DNA of 64,000 bases from the NCBI GenBank assembly GCA_009497875.2, contig CP032508.2, positions 2,108,001 to 2,172,000 of the forward strand, written 5' to 3'. Shown here in pieces: positions 18,448 to 26,571 of this stretch. The translations under genes were made by a program, and so were the position numbers. Every line of letters begins with the position of its first letter. Positions within the stretch are counted from its first letter, which is position 1. The DNA comes from a gamma proteobacterium SS-5. Lineage in GTDB: Bacteria; Pseudomonadota; Gammaproteobacteria; Chromatiales; Chromatiaceae. The notes beneath the pieces were generated by a model. That model was not told the DNA's origin. It made no database searches and saw only the letters and a program-made list of their open reading frames with translations.

Positions 18448-20682
18448 GTGACCAAGCAAGCGATCATTTTTCCGGGGCAAGGCGCTCAGCACAAGGGCAT
18501 GGGTGAGGCCTTGTTTACCGCCTTTCCAGACCTGGTCGCGGTGGCGGACCGGGTGCTGGGCTACTCCATCAGGCAGCTTTGCCTGCAGGATGCCGATGAC
18601 CTGCTGGGCCAGACGCGCTACACCCAGCCGGCCTTGTTTGTGGTCAATGCCCTGGCCTACCGGCAGCATCTGGCTAGCGGTGCCGCGCCGCCGGACTATC
18701 TGGCGGGGCATAGCCTGGGGGAGTACAGCGCCCTGTTTGCCGCTGGCGTGTTTGATTTTGCAACCGGTCTGCAACTGGTGGCCAAGCGGGGTGAGTTGAT
18801 GTCCCAGGCGGTCGGCGGCGGCATGGCGGTGGTGCTGGGCCTGACCGAGGCGCAGGTGCAGGCCGTCATCGGTGAGTGCGCCCCGCTGCGGCTGGAGCTG
18901 GCCAATTACAACAGCCCGACGCAATTTGTCCTGGCCGGCCCCCGGCAGGATGTGCTCCAGGCACAGGCGCTGTTTCTGCAGCGGGGTGCCTCCCTGTACC
19001 GGGTGCTCAACGTCAGCGGGGCCTTCCACAGCTCTCTGATGGACGCAGCGCGTACCGAGTTCGAGGCCTATATCCGTAACTTCAGCCTGGCACCACCACG
19101 CATCCCGGTCATATCCAACCTCCAGGCGCGGCCCTATCCGGCAGAGCGCCTGGCCGAGACCCTGGCGGCGCAGATCAACAGCCCGGTGCGCTGGGCCGAC
19201 TCCATGCGCTATCTGCTGGGCGAGTCGGTGGGGCAGTTCATCGAGCTGGGGCCGGGCAAGGTATTGACCCGCCTGATGGATGCAATCCAGCGCGAGGCCG
19301 CGACCGTGCCTCAGACAGCTGCCCCACAGCAGGCCGCGCCGAACGGCCCGAGCGGGCGGATCAGCGCCGCCAGCCTGGGCAGCCCGGCGTTCAAGGCCGA
19401 CTACCGGCTGGATTACGCCTACGTGGTCGGCGGCATGTATCAGGGGGTGGCCTCCAAGGAGCTGGTGGCCGATGTCGCCAAGTCCGGCATGTTGGCCTTC
19501 TTCGGTACCGGCGGACTGCCGCCCCAGACCATTGAGGAGGCGGTGATCCATCTGCAACGGGAGCTGGCTGGACGCACCTTTGGCGTCAATCTGCTGTGCA
19601 ACGCCGCCGAGGAAGCGGTGGTGGACATACTGCTGCGCCATAGGGTCAGATGTGTGGAGGCGGCGGCCTTCATCCAGATGACCCCGGCCCTGGTCAAATA
19701 CCGCCTACTGGGCCTGCGCCGCGATGCCCGGGGCGAGACGGTGTCGGATCACCTGGTGCTGGCGAAGCTGTCCCGCTCCGAGGTGGCGACCCATTTCCTC
19801 TCACCGGCCCCGGAGCCGCTGGTCAGACAGCTGCTGGCACGGGGCGAGATCAGCGCCGAGCAGGCCGAACTGGCGGCCCACTACCCCATGGCGGACCATA
19901 TCTGCGCCGAGGCCGACTCGGCAGGGCATACGGATCAGGCAAACATCTATGCCCTATTGCCCAGCATTTGTCGTCTGCGCGACCGCATGGTTGCGGAAAA
20001 GGGCTATAGTCGCACCATCTGCGTGGGCGCGGCCGGGGGCATAGGCACCCCGGAGGCAGCGGCGGCGGCCTTCATCCTGGGGGCGGACTTCATCCTCACC
20101 GGCTCGATCAATCAATGCACCCTGGAGGCCGCCACCAGCGAACTGGTTAAGGATCTGCTGCAACAGGCCAATGTGCAGGATACCGATTACGCCCCGGCGG
20201 GGGATATGTTCGAGCTGGGCGCCAAGGTGCAGGTCCTGCGCCGGGGCGTCTTCTTTCCGGCGCGAGCGAACAAGCTGTACGCCCTCTATCGGCACCATGA
20301 GTCCCTCGACGAGATCGCCCCCAAGACCCGCGAGCAGATCGAGCAAGGTTACTTCAAGATCAGTTTTGCCGAGATCTATGAGCAGCTCAAAGGGGTCTAT
20401 CCGGCCGAGGAAATCCGCCGCGCCGAGGAGAACCCCAAGCATAAGATGGCGCTGGTGTTCGGCTGGTATTTCTGGGCCAGCTCGCGCTTCGCCCTGCAAG
20501 GGGTGACTGAGCGCAAGGTGGATTTTCAGATACACTGTGGCCCGGCCATGGGAGCCTTCAACCAATGGGTCAAGGGCAGCGAGCTGGAGCCCTGGCGCAA
20601 GCGCCATGCCGGGGACATCGGCAGGCGCATCATGGCAGGGGCCGCCGAGGTGCTCAACCAGCGGTATCAGGCATTTATCTAA
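18448..20682 (+). CDS. FabD-PfaD fusion: trans-acting acyltransferase plus enoyl reductase
   Basis: This 744-residue didomain protein is typical of trans-AT polyketide pathways. Residues about 1-290 are a malonyl-CoA:ACP acyltransferase with QGAQHKGMG and the nucleophile motif GHSLGEYS (Ser89), plus GAFHSSLM. Residues about 305-740 are a PfaD-type flavin enoyl reductase (FFGTGGLP, VGAAGGIGTPEAAAAAF, then GADFILTGSINQCTLEA). It most likely loads malonyl units onto the AT-less modules of the megasynthase encoded 6 kb downstream and may reduce an enoyl intermediate. Start is GTG at 18448, where homology begins. It is separated from the megasynthase by apparently unrelated genes. Confidence 0.93.
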   Translation: MTKQAIIFPGQGAQHKGMGEALFTAFPDLVAVADRVLGYSIRQLCLQDADDLLGQTRYTQPALFVVNALAYRQHLASGAAPPDYLAGHSLGEYSALFAAGVFDFATGLQLVAKRGELMSQAVGGGMAVVLGLTEAQVQAVIGECAPLRLELANYNSPTQFVLAGPRQDVLQAQALFLQRGASLYRVLNVSGAFHSSLMDAARTEFEAYIRNFSLAPPRIPVISNLQARPYPAERLAETLAAQINSPVRWADSMRYLLGESVGQFIELGPGKVLTRLMDAIQREAATVPQTAAPQQAAPNGPSGRISAASLGSPAFKADYRLDYAYVVGGMYQGVASKELVADVAKSGMLAFFGTGGLPPQTIEEAVIHLQRELAGRTFGVNLLCNAAEEAVVDILLRHRVRCVEAAAFIQMTPALVKYRLLGLRRDARGETVSDHLVLAKLSRSEVATHFLSPAPEPLVRQLLARGEISAEQAELAAHYPMADHICAEADSAGHTDQANIYALLPSICRLRDRMVAEKGYSRTICVGAAGGIGTPEAAAAAFILGADFILTGSINQCTLEAATSELVKDLLQQANVQDTDYAPAGDMFELGAKVQVLRRGVFFPARANKLYALYRHHESLDEIAPKTREQIEQGYFKISFAEIYEQLKGVYPAEEIRRAEENPKHKMALVFGWYFWASSRFALQGVTERKVDFQIHCGPAMGAFNQWVKGSELEPWRKRHAGDIGRRIMAGAAEVLNQRYQAFI

Positions 20683-20882
20683 CGGACGTGGGGCGGATGG
20701 CCTCACCCGGAACATCAGGCCTGGGGTTGTCAAATCCGGGTGCCCCTCAAAGTACCCCCAGAAATACCACCAGTTTTGAGGGCAACAACGGGGTTTCTTG
20801 GGGATCAATGATGGACGATAGACAAAAAAACCATCTTTTACAATGGCTTAGTGGTTGTTTGGGGGTGGGTGAAAGTGTGAAC

Positions 20883-20956
20883 TGGAGCGGGTAGCGGGAG
20901 TCGAACCCGCCTCTCTGGCTTGGGAAGCCAGGGTAATACCGATATACGATACCCGC
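20883..20956 (-). tRNA. tRNA-Gly (anticodon CCC)
   Basis: On the minus strand, acceptor GCGGGTA pairs with TACCCGC, anticodon stem CTGGC/GCCAG encloses loop TTCCCAA (anticodon CCC), and the T-arm has GGTTCGACTCC. CCA is encoded. It reads GGG codons. The tRNA end faces thiS, which is transcribed in the opposite direction. Confidence 0.93.
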
Positions 20957-21075
20957 TGGGGAGAGGTTGTGCAGAGAGTGCGAATTCTAGGCCATGGCGG
21001 ATTTTATCGCCAGCCCTTGTTGCGCGGCCGACGTGCGGCCTGCTGCTACAATGGCGACTTTTTGGAGGTCTTGGC

Positions 21076-21276
21076 ATGAACATTGTGCTCAACGGCGAGG
21101 CGTTGGAGGTCGAGGCAGGCAGCAGCCTGGCGCAGTTGGTGGAGGCCCAGGGCCTGACTGGCAAGCGCATTGCGGTGGAGGTGAACGCTCAGCTGGTGAC
21201 GCGCAGCGAGCATGTCGGCTATCAGCTGCAGGAGGCCGACCGGGTGGAGATAGTGCAGGCCATAGGTGGTGGTTGA
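21076..21276 (+). CDS. thiS: Sulfur carrier protein ThiS
   Basis: This 66-residue ubiquitin-fold protein ends in Gly-Gly (QAIGGG), the tail that is adenylated and thiocarboxylated to donate sulfur to the thiazole of thiamine. It shows MNIVLNGEALEV, GKRIAVEVNAQLV and DRVEIVQAIGGG. TTGGAGG lies before the ATG at 21076. thiG is often directly downstream in other genomes but is not present here; repeats and gene debris follow. Confidence 0.93.
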   Translation: MNIVLNGEALEVEAGSSLAQLVEAQGLTGKRIAVEVNAQLVTRSEHVGYQLQEADRVEIVQAIGGG

Positions 21277-21376
21277 ATGGCATCCGGGGTTGTAGAATCG
21301 CCTGCCCGCCAAGCGTTACGCTTCGGCCTCCAGCCCGGTGGATGGCCTGTTTTTTCAGTGATGCCCTGGCATGCGC

Positions 21377-21557
21377 TAGGAGTCTGTCGGGTTTAGGTGC
21401 CCGTAGCGAGCAAGGTGGGAGAACGAGAACAAATTTTCACGATTTTGAGGCGCTGAGTTTCCCTACGCAACGAAAAATCGGGGCCAATGTTCAAAACAAT
21501 TCCGGGCCGTTCTTCCCACCGGCGCAGTAGGAGCATCCTAAATCCGACAGGCTCCTA
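21377..21557. mobile_element. MITE-like element with ~20-bp terminal inverted repeats
   Basis: TAGGAGTCTGTCGGGTTTAG (21377) and CCTAATCCGACAGGCTCCTA (21538-21557) are imperfect inverted termini of a 181-bp element with no coding capacity for a transposase. The termini resemble insertion-sequence ends. It sits immediately 5' of a degraded gene. Confidence 0.55.
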
Positions 21558-21599
21558 GCCCCAAGGGCGCCGCTCTACCGGCTGGGTCTCACGCATGCC

Positions 21600-21970
21600 T
21601 GGCCGAGTCCCTGTTCTGGACACCGGCGGCCCTGCTGCCTGGGCCGGGTATCCGCTGGACCCAGATCGATACGGATTGCGCCCGGGTCGGCCTGACCTAC
21701 CAGGGTATGGAGCAGTCGGTGGATATCCGGGTAGCGGCCGATGGCCAGCCGACCGAGGTCTCTTTTCAGCGCTGGAGCAATGCCAACCCGGAAAAAACCA
21801 TCGCCTACAGCCCGTTGCTGGCTACCTGTCCCAATTCGACGACTTCGCCGGCCGCGCCACGTGGAAGCGGGCAATCGTTTTGCCAGCGCGGAATACTTCC
21901 CCTTCTTTGTTGCCGAGGTCGGTGCTGTCCGCTTTCTTCCGAACCCCCAACAGGCCGCGTGCCGTTGATT
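21600..21970 (+). pseudogene. Degraded gene resembling the DUF6920/DUF6544 family
   Basis: Pieces in successive frames read FWTPAALLPG, then MEQSVDIRVAADG and SFQRWSNANPEKT, then after a frameshift LQPVAGYLSQFDDFAG, and after another frameshift HVEAGNRFASAEYFPFF. From memory these match, in order, a conserved stretch of DUF6920-like proteins of unknown function. The 5' end is missing where the MITE-like element ends, and at least two frameshifts are needed, so the gene is broken. The rest of 21277-22030 holds only repeat debris. Confidence 0.5.
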
Positions 21971-22030
21971 CCGTTTGCGGTAGAATGAAACGCTGTTTTG
22001 GGTGTTGCCTGGCGTGACCGGAGGCCTGGA

Positions 22031-22735
22031 TTGAAAACCGCTATTGCTGTTCGTCATCTGTGTTTTGAGGACCTGGGTTCCTTTGCCGCCGTGCTGGCCG
22101 AGCGGGGTATTGCCCTGCGTTATCTGCAGGCGGGGGTGGATGATCTGTCCACGCTGGACCCGACGGCGGCCGATGTGCTCTTGCTACTGGGTGGGCCCAT
22201 AGGTGCCTGTGATGAGCAAGACTATCCCTTTCTGAACGATGAATTGCGTCTGCTGCAGGGCCGTCTGAAGGCAGGGCGGGCCACCCTGGGCATCTGTTTG
22301 GGGGCGCAGTTGATGGCCCGTGCCCTGGGGGCCAGGGTCTATCCCGGTGTGGCCAAGGAGATCGGTTGGGGGCCGCTGCAGCTGACCGATGCCGGTTGTT
22401 CCTCGCCACTGATGCATCTGGATGCGGCGCGGACGTCCATGCTGCACTGGCACGGCGATACCTTTGACCTGCCCGAAGGGGCCAGCTTGCTGGCCTCTAC
22501 CGATCTGTGCCGGAATCAGGCCTTCTCCTGGGGCGACAAGGCCTTGGCGTTGCAGTGTCATCCAGAGGCGGCCTGGGCGCAGATGGAGCCCTGGTTCATC
22601 GGTCATAGCGTGGAACTGGCGGCGGCCGGGCTGTCCATTCCTCAGTTGCGTGCAGACAGCGCCCGCCATGGACCCAGGCTGGAGGCGCAGGGGCGGCGCT
22701 TTTTTGCCGAATGGCTGGAGGGACTGGGTCTCTGA
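22031..22735 (+). CDS. Class I glutamine amidotransferase-like protein
   Basis: This ~234-residue GATase1 domain protein has the nucleophile elbow LGICLGAQLMA (Cys) and the catalytic His-Glu in LQCHPEA. Such stand-alone domains release ammonia from glutamine or act as hydrolases; the partner here is unknown. The start is uncertain: I prefer TTG at 22031, which is seven bases after GGAGG and where homology starts; the frame is open to 21998. The next gene begins two bases after the stop, so they are probably co-transcribed. Confidence 0.82.
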   Translation: MKTAIAVRHLCFEDLGSFAAVLAERGIALRYLQAGVDDLSTLDPTAADVLLLLGGPIGACDEQDYPFLNDELRLLQGRLKAGRATLGICLGAQLMARALGARVYPGVAKEIGWGPLQLTDAGCSSPLMHLDAARTSMLHWHGDTFDLPEGASLLASTDLCRNQAFSWGDKALALQCHPEAAWAQMEPWFIGHSVELAAAGLSIPQLRADSARHGPRLEAQGRRFFAEWLEGLGL

Positions 22736-22737
22736 GG

Positions 22738-23286
22738 ATGAACGTCTTTGTCCTTAATAGCGGCCGCTGCGGCTCCACCAGCTTTATCCGCGCCTGTGCC
22801 CATATCCGGAATTTCAGCGCCGCCCATGAGAGCCGCCTGGGTCTGGTCGGCGCGGCGCGGCTGGCCTATCCGGAGCGACATATCGAGGCGGACAACCGGC
22901 TCAGCTGGCTGCTGGGGCGGCTGGATCAACGTTATGGCGACCGCGCCTTTTATGTGCATCTGAGCCGTGAGCCGGAGGCGACCATCGCCAGCTTTGCGCG
23001 GCGGCGGGAGTTTGGCATCATGCGGGCCTACCGGGAGGGAATACTGCTGGGTGGGCATGAGGGCCAGACCGATACCGAGTTGGCGGCGGATTATCTGCAC
23101 ACGGTGGAGAGCAATATCCGTTTCTTTCTGCAGGACAAGAGCCAGCAGATGGCCTTTCGGCTGGAGCGGGCGGAGCAGGATTTTCGCCGCTTTTGGGACT
23201 GGATCGGGGCCGAGGGTGAGCTTGCCCCCGCCCTGGCCGAATGGCGGATCAAACATAACGCCAGCGGCCTGTCTTCTGACCCCTGA
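22738..23286 (+). CDS. Sulfotransferase-like P-loop protein
   Basis: This 182-residue protein begins with NSGRCGSTSFIRAC, a P-loop like the 5'-phosphosulfate-binding loop of PAPS-dependent sulfotransferases, and contains FYVHLSREPEATIASF, similar to their 3'-phosphate-binding region. It is shorter than typical sulfotransferases (250-300), so substrate and activity are uncertain. It follows the amidotransferase gene by two bases. Involvement in the nearby polyketide pathway (sulfation) is possible but unsupported. Confidence 0.65.
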   Translation: MNVFVLNSGRCGSTSFIRACAHIRNFSAAHESRLGLVGAARLAYPERHIEADNRLSWLLGRLDQRYGDRAFYVHLSREPEATIASFARRREFGIMRAYREGILLGGHEGQTDTELAADYLHTVESNIRFFLQDKSQQMAFRLERAEQDFRRFWDWIGAEGELAPALAEWRIKHNASGLSSDP

Positions 23287-23296
23287 TGGGATAGCC

Positions 23297-23950
23297 ATGC
23301 ATGAACCCCAGGCCTCTGGCCTTTCGCGTGATGATCTTGACGGCCTGATCGCCTGCCCCTATTGCGACCTGCTGCACCGGGTCGAGCCCCTGGAGCGGCA
23401 TCGGCTGGCGCGTTGTTGTCAGTGCGGCGCGGCCCTCTACCAGGGCGGGCCGCTGCAGCTGGACAAGCTCATGGCCTGGTCGGTGACGGCGCTGGTGCTG
23501 TTGATCATCGCCAACAGCTTTCCCATCCTCAGGCTGTCCGCTGCCGGACGCGAGGCGGAGGTGAGCTTCTTCGAGGCGGTGCTCGGCTTTGCCGACCGGG
23601 AGATGTGGCTGCTGGCGCTGGTGGTGTTTCTCACCAGCATGGCCATACCCCTGTTTCGCATCGGCAGCCTGATGCTGGTGATTGCCCTGGCCTGGCTGGG
23701 ACGGTTGCGCCCCGGCCGTCTGGCCCATCTGCTGCGCTGGCATGGCGAGCTGGGCCCCTGGAGCATGTTGGAGATCTACCTGCTCGGCCTGCTGGTGGCC
23801 CTGGTCAAGCTGCGCGACATCGCCCAAGTGATGCCGGGGCTGGCGTTTTATGCCTTCTTTCTGCTGGTGTTCGTGCTGGCCACCACGGCCACCCTGCTGG
23901 ATCGCTTTCATCTCTGGCGCCTGGTGGCCCACCCGGAGCGGCTGCAATGA
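23297..23950 (+). CDS. PqiA/YebS-family inner membrane protein, first half
   Basis: This 217-residue membrane protein carries an N-terminal zinc-ribbon pair (CPYCDLL...CCQCG) and about four membrane segments (LMAWSVTALVLLIIANSFPI, LLALVVFLTSMAIPLF and others). PqiA/YebS proteins are inner membrane partners of MCE proteins in lipid movement across the periplasm. E. coli PqiA has two such halves in one chain; here they are two genes overlapping by four bases (ATGA). Start ATG at 23297. Confidence 0.85.
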   Translation: MHEPQASGLSRDDLDGLIACPYCDLLHRVEPLERHRLARCCQCGAALYQGGPLQLDKLMAWSVTALVLLIIANSFPILRLSAAGREAEVSFFEAVLGFADREMWLLALVVFLTSMAIPLFRIGSLMLVIALAWLGRLRPGRLAHLLRWHGELGPWSMLEIYLLGLLVALVKLRDIAQVMPGLAFYAFFLLVFVLATTATLLDRFHLWRLVAHPERLQ

Positions 23951-24549
23951 CCCGGGCGCTGGATCAGGGCCTGGTGGCCTGCGCCATCTGCGCCACCCTG
24001 GATGCCCAGGGCCGCGCCCATTGTCAGCGCTGTGGTGCGCCCCTGCACCCGCGCAAGCCGGACAGCCTCGCCCGCAGCTGGGCCTATCTGCTGGCGGCCC
24101 TGGTGCTCTATCTGCCGGCCAATCTGCTGCCGGTGATGACGGTGATCTCCCTCGGCCGGGGCGAGCCCAGCACCATCCTATCCGGCGTGGTGCTGCTCTG
24201 GCACGAGGGCATGTGGCCCCTGGCCCTGCTGATCTTCGTCGCCAGCGTATTCGTGCCGGTGCTCAAGCTGATCATCCTCGCCTATCTGCTGCTCTCGGTG
24301 CAGCGTGCTTCCCTGGCCCGACCCAGGGACCGCACCCGGTTGTTTCGCCTGACCGAGTTCGTCGGTCGCTGGTCCATGGTGGATATCTTCGTCGTGGGCA
24401 TCCTGGTAGCCTTGGTGCAGCTGGGCGAGGTGGCGCGCATCGAGGCGGGCATGGGGGCCAGCTTTTTCGCCGCCGTGGTGGTACTGACCATGCTCGCCGC
24501 CGAGGCCTTCGACCCGCGCCTGATCTGGGATCGCCTTGCCCCTAACTGA
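23947..24549 (+). CDS. PqiA/YebS-family inner membrane protein, second half
   Basis: This 200-residue protein has its own CAIC...CQRCG zinc-ribbon, then membrane segments such as SWAYLLAALVLYLPANLLPV and MWPLALLIFVASVFVPVLKL. It corresponds to the second PqiA domain and overlaps the first by four bases. The two probably assemble as one inner membrane unit working with the MCE protein encoded next. Confidence 0.85.
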   Translation: MTRALDQGLVACAICATLDAQGRAHCQRCGAPLHPRKPDSLARSWAYLLAALVLYLPANLLPVMTVISLGRGEPSTILSGVVLLWHEGMWPLALLIFVASVFVPVLKLIILAYLLLSVQRASLARPRDRTRLFRLTEFVGRWSMVDIFVVGILVALVQLGEVARIEAGMGASFFAAVVVLTMLAAEAFDPRLIWDRLAPN

Positions 24550-24639
24550 CAGGACGCAGAGGATGCAGAGAAGCATGAGGCAGCCCCGTCGCCCGTCGCT
24601 TAGTTATTTCTCCAGTAATATGCGGTTTGTAACCACAAA

Positions 24640-26250
24640 ATGAACGACTTACATGAGCTTGCCGCAAGCCCCTTGCAGACCAAACAGCGGGGGCCTTCCC
24701 TGATCTGGCTGGTGCCCCTGCTGGCGCTGTTGATCGGGGCCTGGATTGCCTGGCAGGACTGGAGCCAGCGCGGGCCGGAGATCGAGATCCTGTTTCAGGA
24801 CGTCAAGGGCCTGGAGGAGGGCAAGAGCAAGATCCGTTACCGCAGCCTGGAGGTGGGCCTGATAACCGCCCTGGAGCTGACCGATGACCTACGCCAGGTA
24901 CGGGTCCGCGCCCAGCTGAAAAAGGGCGCCGAACGCTACCTGTCCAGTGACAGCCGCTTCTGGGTGGTGCGCCCCCGGGTGGCCCTGGGCCAGGTCTCTG
25001 GGCTGGAGACCCTGCTCTCCGGCAGCTTCATCGAGATGGATGCGGGCAATGGCCAGGCCGATGATCAACGAGCCTTTGTCGGCCTGGAGCAGCCGCCGGC
25101 GGTGTCCATCCACGAGCCTGGACAGGTATTTGGCCTCTATGCCGACCGGCGCGGCTCGGTCTCCATCGGCAGCGGGGTGTTCTACCGTAATATTCAGGTC
25201 GGCCTGGTCAAGGACCTGAGCCTGAGGCCGGAGAAGCAGCGCGTGGAGTTCGAGATCTTCCTGCGCCAGCCGTTTGACCGGCTGGTAACCGAGAATACGG
25301 TGTTCTGGAACGCCGGTGGCTTCAACCTCAGCCTGGGGGCCGAGGGGGTGGAGTTGGCCATAGAGTCCCTGGAATCCCTGGTCAGCGGCGGCATCGCCTT
25401 TGGCCTGCCCAAGGGGGTGGAGGCCGGCGCGCCGGTGGCCGATGGTGCCTTGTTCGAACTCTATGCCTCGGAGACCCTGGCGGCCCGCCAGCGCAATCGG
25501 GAGAGCACTCGCTATGTGCTCTACTTTACCGATTCGGTGCGCGGTCTGGCGGTGGGGGCACCGGTGGAATTCAGCGGCATCCGCCTAGGCGAGGTGCTGA
25601 GCATAGGCGCCGAGTACGACAGCGACAGCCTGGAGATCCGCATCCCGGTGACCATAGAGATCGAGCGCGGTCGCTTCCGCCCCACCGGGGGCAACCCGGA
25701 ACAGAGCGCGGATGAGCGGCTGGTGCTCCAGGCCCTGGTGGAGCGCGGCCTGCGCGCCTCGCTCAAGAGCGGCAATCTGCTCACCGGTAGTCAGTTTGTC
25801 GATCTGGTGTTCATGCCCGAATCCGATCAGCAGGCGGCCCCGGCCGGGGTGGAGCCGCCCCATCCGGTGATCCCCACGGTCTCCACCGGCTTCAATCTGC
25901 TGCAACAGCGCATCACCTCCCTAGTGGCGCGGCTGGATCAGCTGCCGATCGAGCGCATCGGCGCCAATCTGGACAAGTCCATGCTGGAGTTGAATACCTC
26001 CCTGGTCAGCCTGAACGCCGTGCTCAAGCCCTTTGGCGAGCGCTCCGCACCCATGGCCCAGGCCCTGGAGCGGACCCTGGAGCGTACCAGCAAGGTTATG
26101 GCCAGCGCCGACAAGACCCTCAACCCCAATTCCCAGTTGCAGACCCAGCTGCTCAAGGCACTGGAAGAGTTCAGCGCCGCCTCCAAGGCGATCCGCGATC
26201 TGTCACGCTTTATCGAACGCAACCCCCAGGCCCTGCTGCTGGGCAAGTAA
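24640..26250 (+). CDS. pqiB: PqiB/YebT-type MCE protein
   Basis: This 536-residue protein is anchored by one N-terminal membrane segment (SLIWLVPLLALLIGAWIAW, residues about 20-40), followed by three MCE domains starting near EIEILFQDVKGLEEG, VFGLYADRRGSVSIGSG and YVLYFTDSVRGLAVGAP, and a C-terminal coiled-coil region (residues about 420-530). PqiB hexamers form a periplasmic lipid channel. It follows two pqiA-like genes after a 90-base spacer with a GCAGAGGATGCAGAG repeat. No pqiC lipoprotein gene is seen after it. Confidence 0.9.
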   Translation: MNDLHELAASPLQTKQRGPSLIWLVPLLALLIGAWIAWQDWSQRGPEIEILFQDVKGLEEGKSKIRYRSLEVGLITALELTDDLRQVRVRAQLKKGAERYLSSDSRFWVVRPRVALGQVSGLETLLSGSFIEMDAGNGQADDQRAFVGLEQPPAVSIHEPGQVFGLYADRRGSVSIGSGVFYRNIQVGLVKDLSLRPEKQRVEFEIFLRQPFDRLVTENTVFWNAGGFNLSLGAEGVELAIESLESLVSGGIAFGLPKGVEAGAPVADGALFELYASETLAARQRNRESTRYVLYFTDSVRGLAVGAPVEFSGIRLGEVLSIGAEYDSDSLEIRIPVTIEIERGRFRPTGGNPEQSADERLVLQALVERGLRASLKSGNLLTGSQFVDLVFMPESDQQAAPAGVEPPHPVIPTVSTGFNLLQQRITSLVARLDQLPIERIGANLDKSMLELNTSLVSLNAVLKPFGERSAPMAQALERTLERTSKVMASADKTLNPNSQLQTQLLKALEEFSAASKAIRDLSRFIERNPQALLLGK

Positions 26251-26251
26251 T

Positions 26252-26480
26252 GACTGTGAAACAATATTGCCGCCTGTCAATCTGGGAACCCCGAGCGCTG
26301 GCTAGGAGGTGCAACGGGGTAGCCATGTCCAACGGCAACCCCGGATTCCGCTGCACAGGGATGCGCGAGTGTCCCCTGGGGCACGGATGCAGGAGGTAGG
26401 ACGACGCAGGATGCCAAAGCCGAGGACGCCGACAGGGACCGCTTCACTCCATCCGGCTACTTCTTCCTCATTCTTCTCTG
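26252..26480. repeat. ~230-bp dispersed repeat upstream of the megasynthase gene
   Basis: It starts GACTGTGAAACAATATTGCC and runs through CCGAGCGCTGGCTAGGAGGT, CCCCGGATTCCGCTGCAC and ACGCAGGATGCCAAAGCCGA to CCTCATTCTTCTCTG. A second copy of nearly the same length lies inside the megasynthase coding sequence at 45152-45390. The remaining 26481-26571 shows no gene. Confidence 0.8.
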
Positions 26481-26571
26481 TGATCTCGGCAACTGCTCCT
26501 GCGTTGCTCTACCTCCCCACATCCTGTGGGTCGTCTGTGTCTCTGTGGCTTAACTGAGGAATATAGGTTCA

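Noticed and set aside
20683-20882. Additional small gene or terminator after the FabD-PfaD gene
   Set aside because: I found no good start with ribosome-binding site and no hairpin with a T run in this 200-base gap.
21595-22017. Possible intact 140-codon gene before the amidotransferase
   Set aside because: The protein-like similarity moves between frames, so this is a frameshifted remnant and not an intact gene in one frame.
26309-26557. Possible small gene directly before the first megasynthase
   Set aside because: It lies in the dispersed repeat copy 26252-26480 and has no protein-like conservation.
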